Assembly (NCBI GenBank): GCA_963973795.1
Contig: CAXBAF010000020.1
Coordinates: forward strand, 1 to 64,000
Origin: UBA1926 sp002337215
GTDB lineage: Bacteria > Planctomycetota > Phycisphaerae > Phycisphaerales > UBA1924
Length of the DNA: 64,000 nucleotides
Direction: 5' to 3'
Part shown: positions 35,003 through 43,508 of the stretch, one piece after another
How positions within the stretch are numbered: position 1 is the stretch's first letter
Layout: each line of letters starts with the position of its first letter
Translations under genes and position numbers: made by a program
The notes under the pieces: model-generated
The model's database searches: none
Told to the model about the DNA's origin: nothing
Seen by the model: the letters and a program-made list of their open reading frames with translations, nothing else

Positions 35003-35674
35003 TCAGGCCGCGAGACGGATGTCGTTGCCGGTGATGGCGAACGCCGTTGCCCCGCCGGTGCCGAAGTTCACGAGGAACTGGGCGGGCTGGCCGCGGGTCT
35101 TGGAGCGGACGGCCGTGATCTGGTAGACGATGCTCGACGAACCGGCCGGGATCGTGCTGTCTTCAAAGGTCCGCTCGCCGGGGACGCCGACGAACTCGAA
35201 GGGGCCCGTGCCGAGCCGGCGCTGGATCTCGTAGACGGTGCCCGACGCGCCGGCCGGGTTGTCGCACTTCCACTTGAGACCGAGGGCCCCGGTGGCGGCG
35301 AGGCCGACGATGAACTCGTAGGGCTGGCCGGGGGGGCCGACGGGCCCGGGCTCGGCGGGCGCGGGGATCTGGGCGAGGGTGTAGACGCTCGGGTCGTCGT
35401 TGCTCTCGGCGTAGTTGCGGATGGCGCGGATGAGGCTGGAGCCGACGGCGGCCATGGCGTCGGTCTCGATGTAGAAGTTCTGGGTGGCGGCCTTGGAGGC
35501 CTCGCGTGCCATCTCGGCGTCGAGGTATCCGGTCCGGGCGTTGGAGACGAGGGTCTGGAATGCGAGGACGGCGGCGGGGTCGAGGCCGATGTCGGCGGCG
35601 TTGGTGGCCCATGCCGCGAGGTGTGCCTCGTAGAACTCGATCTTGCCGATGCGGGTGTTGGGGATGACGCCCAT
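35003..35674 (-). CDS. Hypothetical protein with fibronectin-III-like C-terminus
   Basis: 223 aa starting MGVIPNTRIGKIEFYEAHLA. AGGAG lies seven bases before the ATG, so the 27 upstream codons are excluded. The N-terminal 115 residues are helical (AWATNAADIGLDPAAVLAFQ, SKAATQNFYIETDAMAAVGS). A Pro-rich hinge (PAPAEPGPVGPPGQP) leads to a 95-residue beta domain with GLKWKCDNPAGASGTVYEIQ and IVYQITAVRSKTRGQPAQF, an FN3-like pattern. No signal peptide. I recall similar proteins in planctomycetes but no known function. Confidence 0.7.
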   Translation of the reverse strand: MGVIPNTRIGKIEFYEAHLAAWATNAADIGLDPAAVLAFQTLVSNARTGYLDAEMAREASKAATQNFYIETDAMAAVGSSLIRAIRNYAESNDDPSVYTLAQIPAPAEPGPVGPPGQPYEFIVGLAATGALGLKWKCDNPAGASGTVYEIQRRLGTGPFEFVGVPGERTFEDSTIPAGSSSIVYQITAVRSKTRGQPAQFLVNFGTGGATAFAITGNDIRLAA

Positions 35675-36043
35675 AGGTTTACTCCTGTGCGAAGATGGCA
35701 GGGCGTGCCGAAATGCACGCCTCGATTTCGGGACGGCTGCCGCGCACTCAGGCATGACGGATTCCCGCGCCGATCACAGCCGGCCACGGGTCAGGGCTGG
35801 TGGTCGGACGAGAAGCACTGGAGCTTTGGTGGAATGCTAACTATTTTCTGAAATCGACCAGCAGGCTGTACAACCGACTCAAACCCGACAAACAAGCATG
35901 CCTCTTCATGCCGAGTCTCAGAGAGTTAATCCCAGTCGTTGGTCAGCGTGACGTCGTGTTAGACCTCGAACACCATGGCCTGCGCCCCATTCAGCGATAT
36001 GTTTATCCGCGGGAGTTCCGACTACCGCTAGTCATCCTTACGG
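35675..36043. other. 369-bp gap at the edge of the A/T-rich island
   Basis: Base composition changes here from strongly GC-rich to more A/T-rich around 35830. No tRNA, integrase or clear direct repeat is visible. A plus-strand frame (35800-36063) is open but has no ribosome-binding site and runs into the end of the big minus-strand gene, so I do not call it. Confidence 0.45.
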
Positions 36044-39000
36044 TCAAAGCGGAAGGTCGATGACTTCGATCACCGTCAATCCGCCACGTAGACCGTCGTT
36101 GGAAAGCGTGTACACGCCGCTGAACTGCATCTCGACATCACCTACCATCTTTTCTCCATTCCAACAGCGCCTCTCCCCCACAATCCCCCAAACGATCTGC
36201 AGACCTGCTTGAGCTAATCCTGCCTGCAGCCGTTCCTCGTCAACAACGCACGGTGCCGTTTCGCCTGCGTTCGGAAGAGGGGCCTGAGTAGTAATTGCAA
36301 CACCAGCCGGTCCGACAAAGGTCGCGTTCTCGCCTGACCAACGAAGTTTCAGTAAATCACACAGCTTCGGGGACGGCACGACTGGACCGCCGAGTTGATC
36401 CCAGTCACAGGTTGCCCTCACGTGCAGCACTTCGTCGTTCCCGGTTAGCGAATCCGGCTCCTCGCACCACTTGGATACTTCAGCAAATGCACCTCCATAA
36501 GGATACTCACCAATCCACCCGGCACCGAGTGAGACGCCGCGTATACCATGACCCCAAAAGTTGAGCTTTCTGATGCGACCCAGAAATCCCGGGGCGTCAC
36601 TCTTGTTGACGAGCCAAGTCCGAGCGTGAATCCACATCTCGCTACGGCCATCCCACCCGTGTCGGATCCGCAGGATGCGTGGCTCTTTCCAACTCCAATA
36701 GCCATCAAGAACAAGCCATCGACCTTGATCACCGGCTCGCTGGGCGGAGAGCAAATGAATCGGGTCATCCGGTCTTTTCCTTACCCATGCAGGACGATCT
36801 GCAAGGAGTTCAAGGTTCTCGAACGGGTCGCGATAAGGAACTGAGTACTTCCATGGGACCGCAGACCGCGGCGGAGGCGCCTGTGATCGCTCATCCTCCT
36901 CGTTGTACATGGCCAGTCCAGTAGAGGGTTCTGCCGATGGATCAAAGTCCCGCCGGAAAGTCTGCCATGCACCTTCGAAGCTTTGCGGCTCCCCGTTCCA
37001 ATCTGAGCACATGTGATAGTGATCGGAGATGTACCCCAGAAGCTCATGCAGCGCAATCCACTGGTACTTCTTACCGATACGCTCTATCTTGTGCTCATCG
37101 TGCATCCTGCGATAGTCGTTCTGACGGTCGTCGTACGCACCAAATAATTCGCCCGTCCAGCCAAGTTCCTTTACACGCTGAAGCACCCACCGTCGTGCTC
37201 GTAGGTCATCGAACCGAACCGCACGTCGATCATTCGGAGCAGCCTTCTCTTTGATCGTATCAAGAAAGCTTTCTACAGCCGACCCCATGATATATCGCCC
37301 AAAATCCCCGTACCCACCCATGCCCTCCGGCCGCACCGATGATGCGATTCTCCACCATTGCTTGTCATTCTCGATCTGCTGTGCCTCAGCCTCAGCGATG
37401 ATGGACGGCATCGTCGAGCTATACGGCGGGCGAAATGGCTGGGACAAGTTGGCCACACTGAGACAGTCGTTGTGGGCCGCCGCCTCAAGCAACGCCCGCG
37501 CATAATCTCTCAGCAGAATGTGCGGACGCACTTCGATAGTCTCAAACATGAGACGACGTACGATTGACGCCAGTTGGCACAACCACTCGCCCGGCGGCTC
37601 CCGCATCGCCACGCCGCACGCCACGGCATAGACACGTTCGACGACATACGGATCGTCGACAGTATCGAACTTCTCGACCAAGCGGCTAGTAACTTCCAGA
37701 CGACCACGAAGAATTCGTATGGCAGCGAGCCCCGCTCGCGATCGGAAGGCAACCCTATTGCTCGATCCAAACCAAAGAAGCACCGTGGCGACGAGCTCAG
37801 CTTGTTCGTCGGACACCAACTCTTGCGGCACCTGGATCGCCCATTCAAGCAGGCTGGATGGGACCGCATCCGCTTCACCAGCCAGCTGGGCAACTGGAAT
37901 AGTCCACATGACGTCCCGCTTCGGCAGCGTCATCGCTGTGAGTTTCTGATGAAGAAAACGAGCATTAAAGGGGTGACCGGGTATCGTTGATATGCGCAAC
38001 AACGCTTCGATGAACGAAGCGGCCGGCCAGTATCGCGATGCCTCAGGCAAGAGCTTGGCTGTAGACTCGGTGATCGACGTGCCGCTGCGCCAAGGAAGCG
38101 AGTCCATCAGATCAGCCAAGACATCGCCACGATGCTCGATGTCGGCCGGGAGGACATCGATGAGTTCCACGCCGAACGTCTCCGGAACGAGAATGGCGAG
38201 CGCGCAGGCGACACCGCGGTTTTTGAAATAGGTTTTCCAGCCTCTCATCCATCCGAGCCGGCCACTTTCCTGCACCAGTTCACGAAGAGCGTCAACGTCG
38301 GCGGCCTCATCGAAAAGACCACGTGCGATGAAGTAGTCGGAAAAACGCTCGAACGCAAAACGCACGACAAGAGTGGGGTCGTCCTCCCAAGGACGATCGA
38401 CTCTCTCGACGATGACGCCGTTCGACAGGAGGTGCGTGTAGAGCGAACGCGTTCGTTTGGCAGAGGGCGAGTGCGGCTCGATCGCAGCTCTCGCAATCGC
38501 TTCCGTGACAGCCAACCCATTATTGCTGCGAATCTGCTCGGCGAGCGCACGAACCGCCTGCCGGACGTGGTGTTCGTCACAATCGATATCCTGCTGGATC
38601 TTCTCGGCGAGACGCGAAACTCGCCGCTCCATTACAGCCTGAAGCGGAATCGGCCCGGCTGGCAACGACTGGTTCTCAAACGCTCGACAGAAAGTATCAA
38701 GAAACAGAGGGTTACGAAACTCATCCAATAAAGGAGGAAAGTGCGGCGACTGAATGCCATAGGTTCTAAAGTATCGTTCAACAACCTCTGCCAGCACGTC
38801 GCCGAGCCCGCGGTGGTGGATCAATCTCCAGTTGTCGGGCGCGTCACCCTCGAAATCATCCGGCATGGTTATGCCGACAAAGTCGCTCCGGCACGAGACG
38901 ACTAGTCGCACATGCGGGTACTTCCGAACTTCTTCGGCTACCGAGTGGAGGTGGCTCTTCCAGAGGCGTCGTTCGCCGCTCTCGTTGAGTGCATCAATGA

Positions 39001-40248
39001 ACAGCAATGCCGGACGCGACACAAGCGAACCGGCAACATTCAGTGCGCCGAACAGCGAATCCGCTCCGCCCTTCCATCCAATCTGCTCGCACAACTGAAC
39101 CAGCGGCGGCCGACTGTCGAGGAGCTGCTCGCCCAGGACGAGAACTGCAGGCTGGCTGCGCTCCCGCGCCTGAACGATGCAGTGTGCGAGCAGGTGGCTC
39201 TTGCCGGTGCCGGCTTCCCCTATGACGAGGGCGAATTGAGAATCGGCATCGCTGTAATCCCCAAGTGAATCGACCCAATCATGGACCGCACGGGTGAAAG
39301 TGTCGACTCTGTACCGAGGAAATTTGTCCCGTTTGGGCTCACTTTTTTTTGTTGATCGTTAAGAGCGGAGGACAGTTTGTAAACCAGTCCTAGGAGTTTC
39401 CGGGCCGGACCCAGAACTTGCTCTACCTGCTTTACCCCATAAGATGGATACTCGACGCGAACGACTTCATCGATGGCCTTTCGCACGAGATCAATGCAAT
39501 CTCCGTGCAAATCGGGTAGCGCGAGATGCCCGAGCAACTGAGTGAAACTGAGGCATGCCTCGGCGAAAGCCGAGTAGCGATCTTCAAGTGAGCGATGAGA
39601 CGAAGGCGACCAGACGAATCGGTCGAGTTCGTATCCGACGTTCGCGTCCACATGGCGGTTTGGCTGATAGCGCTCACCGAGCGTCTTCAGCGATGCTTGT
39701 AGCGGGCGATCTTGCCACGTGTCATCAAACAGATGTGTCCCAAACCAGTAATAGAGCAAGTCGAAATTCTGCGGATTTTTTAGAGCAGTTTCGATTTCAA
39801 ATCGTCCGCACCAAACAAATTTAACACCGGATCCATGCGGCAGCTGGTGCCATGACTTGACATACTCATTCCATCGTTCAATTTGTCCCGAGGTCTTCTT
39901 TTTGCCCGATCGGCCCTGCGTTCTGTCCAGGGGAACGTAAATATGGTACTCGCTCAAATCCGGATGCTGTTGCAGCGCAGTCTTCGCCGATTTATCTATT
40001 TGCCGCCACTGGCTTGAACCAAGTTTCTCAAAGAACTTGGCCTGCATACCGATTTCTCCTTCGTTTTCGGTCTGGGCGTAAGCCTCGACGCCGCCGTCGC
40101 CGCCGGAACCATTCACTCGCACAAGCTGCCTCGAAAGGTTTTGCGCACGCGCAAAGAGTTCTACCGCAAGTTGCTCATAGCCGCCATGTTGCGTGCCGTC
40201 GTAGGTGCGGATTCGGTGGAAGTCGATTGTCGGTGGTGTATCGCTCAT
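36044..40248 (-). CDS. Frameshifted Avs-like nuclease-STAND NTPase (candidate defence gene)
   Basis: Two overlapping frames together make one protein of about 1401 aa. Residues 1-302 (from 40248) carry a PD-(D/E)XK-like nuclease: GGYEQLAVELF, then NGSGGDGGVEAY (Asp51) and MQAKFF (Gln69-x-Lys71). After a -1 shift at an A8 run, residues 303-1401 continue KRDKFPRYRVDTFTRAVHDW and the Walker A GEAGTGKSHLLA near 344. Walker B LLFIDALNESGE follows near 419, then VVSCRSDF. A long helical/sensor region comes next, with a C-terminal domain containing WIGEYPYGGAFAEVSKW and LQIVWGIVGERR. The nuclease-STAND-sensor order is that of Avs antiviral proteins. The downstream frame alone lacks Walker A, so it cannot be a separate gene. 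Alternatives: homopolymer sequencing error or a dead gene. The surrounding DNA is A/T-richer, suggesting transfer. Confidence 0.75.
39343..39350 (-). other. A8 run joining the two frames (possible slippery site)
   Basis: Minus-strand reading is GAT CAA CAA AAA AAA GTG. A_AAA_AAA fits the X_XXY_YYZ slippery heptamer for -1 ribosomal frameshifting. Polymerase slippage adding one A would give the same product. Without the shift translation stops at 39220-39222, inside the Walker A sequence. Confidence 0.6.
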
Positions 40249-41135
40249 GATCAGCCACAGGTTAAGTATCTTGCGTTGTACGGTGCCTTTAACACGGGAG
40301 CCGCTGATGCCGGGTCGTACTTGCGTCCGACCACGCGGTGGGGGTGATCCCGAAAGTCGTCAGCGCGACCCGGAGCGGGAGACTGCGCCTTTCGGCGGTG
40401 AGATTGCCTCGCTCTTGGCGTTTCTGCTGATCGCGTACCGGCCATGGTCCCAGGCCGCGGTGCCGACCGACAGCCGCCTAGCTGTCCAGTGTACGGGATC
40501 TGGGGGGGCGTGTGCAGCCGAGAATCTCCAAGGCCTTGTCTTCCCCCCTTTTACCGGCTGCCCCGCAGCGTCCACCCCGTTTATCCGCCCGTGCGCCACG
40601 CGCACGCCCGTTGTTGATCCACGAACTGCTCTTGTTGATGCCACAACGAGGACCGTTGATCCATCAACCGCTCCTGTTGATGCCACAACAACGACAGTTG
40701 ATCCGCCGCACGCGCTCGTTGATGGACAGAACCCCGCGGTTGGTCCGCCATCTCTTCCCGTTCGTCCGGCACACGCTCGTGCGAGCCGATCGGACCGTCC
40801 CGTCGATGGCCCGGGCGCTGCACACCGCACCACCCGGCAGCGCGCAAACCCCACCACCTCAAGCAATTCTTTTTTTCTCAGGATCCCCGCCAACCGCGAC
40901 GCGATCACCGCCGCCATGTGCGCACAGAAACGCCCACCCGCACCCCGCTGCGGCCGCGCCTCCAACCCCGTCACGAATGCCGTGGCCCCTCACCGAACCG
41001 GCAAGAGCAACACGGGAACGGACGCAGGACAAACCCACAAACAGGCCCGACCAGTGCCTAGTGCCTAGTGCCTAGTGCCTAGTGCCCAACGCCCAACGCC
41101 CAACGCCCAACGCCCAACGCCCAACGCCCAACGCC
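40249..41135. other. 890-bp region of repeats without a confident gene
   Basis: Contains a 42-bp tandem repeat (40613-40780) and a heptanucleotide tract (41053-41136). On the minus strand, 40581-40862 encodes 93 residues with a 14-residue period (AADQLSLLWHQQERLMDQRS, then SLWHQQEQFVDQ) that could form a coiled coil. It has no good start signal, so I leave it as a possibility only. Confidence 0.45.
40613..40780. repeat. 42-bp tandem repeat, about four copies
   Basis: Units begin at 40613, 40655, 40697 and 40739 with GTTGATCC (GTTGGTCC in the last). The first three are clearly related; the fourth is degenerate. The 42-bp length keeps every frame open. In the minus strand the units encode xLWHQQExxxDQ-type 14-residue repeats. 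Confidence 0.8.
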
Positions 41136-41136
41136 T
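41053..41136. repeat. Heptanucleotide tandem repeats touching a stop codon
   Basis: Four AGTGCCT, one AGTGCCC, six AACGCCC and one AACGCCT, twelve heptamers in a row. The last base is the first base of the TCA that reads as the TGA stop of the minus-strand gene at 41136-41396. One more unit-like sequence lies inside that gene's last codons. Confidence 0.9.
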
Positions 41137-41396
41137 CACGCGGACACGCCCAACGCCTCCACCCGCGTGTACTGATCCAGGTTGCAGACCACCCGCTCGC
41201 CATCGTCTTTGACGATCTCGACGCGGTCGAGCCACAGCTTCTTGTCCTCGCTGTGCGCAAACCACGAGCCCGTCTTCGACTGACCGAAGGCCGCGACCGC
41301 CCCCTCGACCCGCGTCGTCATCGTCCCGCTCAGCCGCGGGATCTGCTGAACAACCCGAACCCGCTGCCCGATCTCGAACTCGAATGCTCGTGCCAT
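41136..41396 (-). CDS. Small SH3-like hypothetical protein
   Basis: 86 aa. MARAFEFEIGQRVRVVQQIP, then LSGTMTTRVEGAVAAFGQSK, then WLDRVEIVKDDGERVVCNLD suggests a compact SH3/KOW-like beta-barrel. TAAACT lies exactly six bases before the ATG with GGAG inside the gap. The 3' end runs into the heptanucleotide tract, so changes in repeat number would alter the sequence just after the stop. Function unknown. Confidence 0.7.
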   Translation of the reverse strand: MARAFEFEIGQRVRVVQQIPRLSGTMTTRVEGAVAAFGQSKTGSWFAHSEDKKLWLDRVEIVKDDGERVVCNLDQYTRVEALGVSA

Positions 41397-41402
41397 AGCT
41401 CC

Positions 41403-41408
41403 AGTTTA
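41403..41408 (-). promoter_or_regulatory. -10-like TAAACT, six bases before ATG
   Basis: Minus strand: TAAACT, GGAGCT, ATG at 41396. Matches the leaderless pattern seen at seven other genes here. Confidence 0.5.
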
Positions 41409-41570
41409 TCCACCCCCCGCCACCCGGGGCACCGCCCGACAGCACGAGAAGCCGATACGACGCCGGATCTTCGAAATTCTCCGATCGAAAACCACACATC
41501 TCCGGTACGCTGGGCTGTCCGACACGGGTACCGATGCGCCGGCGGAAACGCCGGCGCCGGGGGGAAAGAA

Positions 41571-43397
41571 ATGCGTGGAATCGTCTTCTACACCGCACCG
41601 CTCGCGGTGTGCGCGCTCGCGTCCGCCGCCGATCTGTCCTTCACCGACGTCACCGACCAGGCGGGCATCGCCGTCCACCACGGCTACCTCATCAACGCCT
41701 CCACGGGCCGAGAAATGGGATCGGGAGGCGCCGTCGCAGATTTCAACAACGACGGCTGGCAGGACATCTTCTTCCTCTCAGGCGGGCACACCCACGACAG
41801 CCTCTTCATCAACAACAAGGACGGCACCTTCACAGACCGCGCCGCCGCCTGGGGCCTCCACACACTCCCGCCACACATCGGGTCCGCCGCCCTCGCCGCC
41901 GATTTCAACAACGACGGGCGCACAGACCTCTACATCACCAGCCACGGCCAGGCCGGCAGCTTCGGCCAGACAGGCAGCCACCGCCTCCTCCTCAACCTCC
42001 CCCCAAACGACCAGAACCAGCCCCGATTCGCCGAGCTCGCCGTCCATTGCGGCGTCGAGACCACCGCGCTCTTCGCCACCGACGGCTTCGGCGCCGCCGC
42101 GGGCGACATCGATCTTGACGGCGATCTCGATCTTGCCGTCGCGGGCTGGCTCCCCTTCGGCCACAACTTCCTGTTCCGAAATCAGGACATCGACCGAGGC
42201 TTCCTCCCCATCTTCACCGACGACTCAGACGCGATGAACTCCCCATACGCCACCGCGTTCGGCCTCAGCAACCACGGCTTCAGCCCACGCATCGTCGACA
42301 CCAACAACGACTGGCGACCCGAGATCCTCTGGACCAGCGATTTCCGCACAAGCCGATACCTCCGCAACAACCCCCCAGCCGCGGGCGAAACAGACAACAC
42401 CTTCACCGACATCACCGAACAGGCCGGCATGGGCCTCGATCAGAACGGCATGGGCGTCACACAGGGCGACTTCAACAACGACGGCCTCATCGACTTCTAC
42501 GTCTCCGCCATCGAGCAGCCCGACTATCTCGGCAAACCCCGGGAGGGCAACCGCCTCTACATCAACCAGGGCAATCATCAGTTCACCGAGATCGCCCAAG
42601 CGGCGGGTGTCCATGACGGCCACTGGGGCTGGGGCACCACCGCCGTCGATGTCGACCACGACGGGGATCTCGACCTCGCCGAAGTCAACGGCTGGCAGCC
42701 CATCCCAAAGTTCGCCGACCAGCCCGCGCTCCTGTTTGCCAACGACGGCACGGGCCTCAACTACACCGAGATCGGCGCACAGACAGGCTTCGATTACGCC
42801 TCCGACGCCCGCGGCATCGCCCGCATCGACTACGACAACGACGGCGACCAGGACGCCCTTATCTTCACCCGCCTGGGCCGACTCACCCTCCTCCGCAACG
42901 ACCTGATCTCGGAGGAAAACCAGCCCGCCGACGCCAACTGGCTCCGCGTCTTCATCGACACCCGCGCTCGCTCGAACCTCGCGCCGGAGGGCATCGGCGC
43001 CACCGTCACCGCCAAGACCGCCAGCGGGTCACAACGCCGACTCGTCGACGCAGGACCGACCTTCCAGACCTCCGAAGAACGCTCCGCCCATTTCGGTCTC
43101 GGGATCTACGACACCGTCTTCATCCTCGACGTCGAGTTCCACGACGGCACGCTGCTCCGCTACCGGAACGTCCCCGCCAACCAGACGCTGACGGTCACCC
43201 TGCCCGCCTGCCGGGCCGACCTCGCCGAACCCTTCGGCGTGCGCGACCTCGCCGACATCCATGCGTTCGTGGGCTACTTCCAATCCGGTGCGCGCGCCGC
43301 CAACCTCGCAGACCCGCTCCCGGATCCCCACGACGCCCCGGTCCTCGACCTCGCCGACCTCGCCGAGTTCATCAGCCAGTTCCTGAACTGCGATTGA
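41571..43397 (+). CDS. Secreted FG-GAP and ASPIC/UnbV-domain protein with divergent dockerin
   Basis: 608 aa, starting MRGIVFYTAPLAVCALASAA, with GGGGAAAGAA directly before the ATG. FG-GAP/VCBS repeats (DFNNDGWQDIFFL, DFNNDGRTDLYITS, DIDLDGDLDLAVAG, DFNNDGLIDFYVSA, DYDNDGDQDALIFT) build a propeller. The ASPIC/UnbV domain follows (WLRVFIDTRARSNLAPEGIG, then ERSAHFGLGIYDTVFILDVE), the CRTAC1-like order. The dockerin is divergent: CRADLAEPFGVRDLADI, an insertion PDPHDAP, then VLDLADLAEF, ending LNCD and not GCP. Probably surface-exposed and calcium-binding. Confidence 0.87.
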   Translation: MRGIVFYTAPLAVCALASAADLSFTDVTDQAGIAVHHGYLINASTGREMGSGGAVADFNNDGWQDIFFLSGGHTHDSLFINNKDGTFTDRAAAWGLHTLPPHIGSAALAADFNNDGRTDLYITSHGQAGSFGQTGSHRLLLNLPPNDQNQPRFAELAVHCGVETTALFATDGFGAAAGDIDLDGDLDLAVAGWLPFGHNFLFRNQDIDRGFLPIFTDDSDAMNSPYATAFGLSNHGFSPRIVDTNNDWRPEILWTSDFRTSRYLRNNPPAAGETDNTFTDITEQAGMGLDQNGMGVTQGDFNNDGLIDFYVSAIEQPDYLGKPREGNRLYINQGNHQFTEIAQAAGVHDGHWGWGTTAVDVDHDGDLDLAEVNGWQPIPKFADQPALLFANDGTGLNYTEIGAQTGFDYASDARGIARIDYDNDGDQDALIFTRLGRLTLLRNDLISEENQPADANWLRVFIDTRARSNLAPEGIGATVTAKTASGSQRRLVDAGPTFQTSEERSAHFGLGIYDTVFILDVEFHDGTLLRYRNVPANQTLTVTLPACRADLAEPFGVRDLADIHAFVGYFQSGARAANLADPLPDPHDAPVLDLADLAEFISQFLNCD

Positions 43398-43508
43398 CCG
43401 ACGTCGCGCGCGAGTCGCGGCAACCGAACCTTCTCCTCCCCCGTCGCCGCCCCATGGCGGACCGAAGGAGGTGGCCCGCGCAGCGGGTCGGAGGGGGTTC
43501 CGGATAGA

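Noticed and set aside
35800..36063. 87-aa plus-strand frame at the island edge
   Set aside because: No ribosome-binding site and it runs into the end of the big minus-strand gene; no family match.
36044..39094. NTPase frame as a separate gene starting at 39094
   Set aside because: The only start is a TTG with no RBS and the Walker A motif lies upstream in the same frame, so the protein must begin earlier.
40613..40780. CRISPR-like array
   Set aside because: Units are directly adjacent with no variable spacers, so it is a plain tandem repeat.
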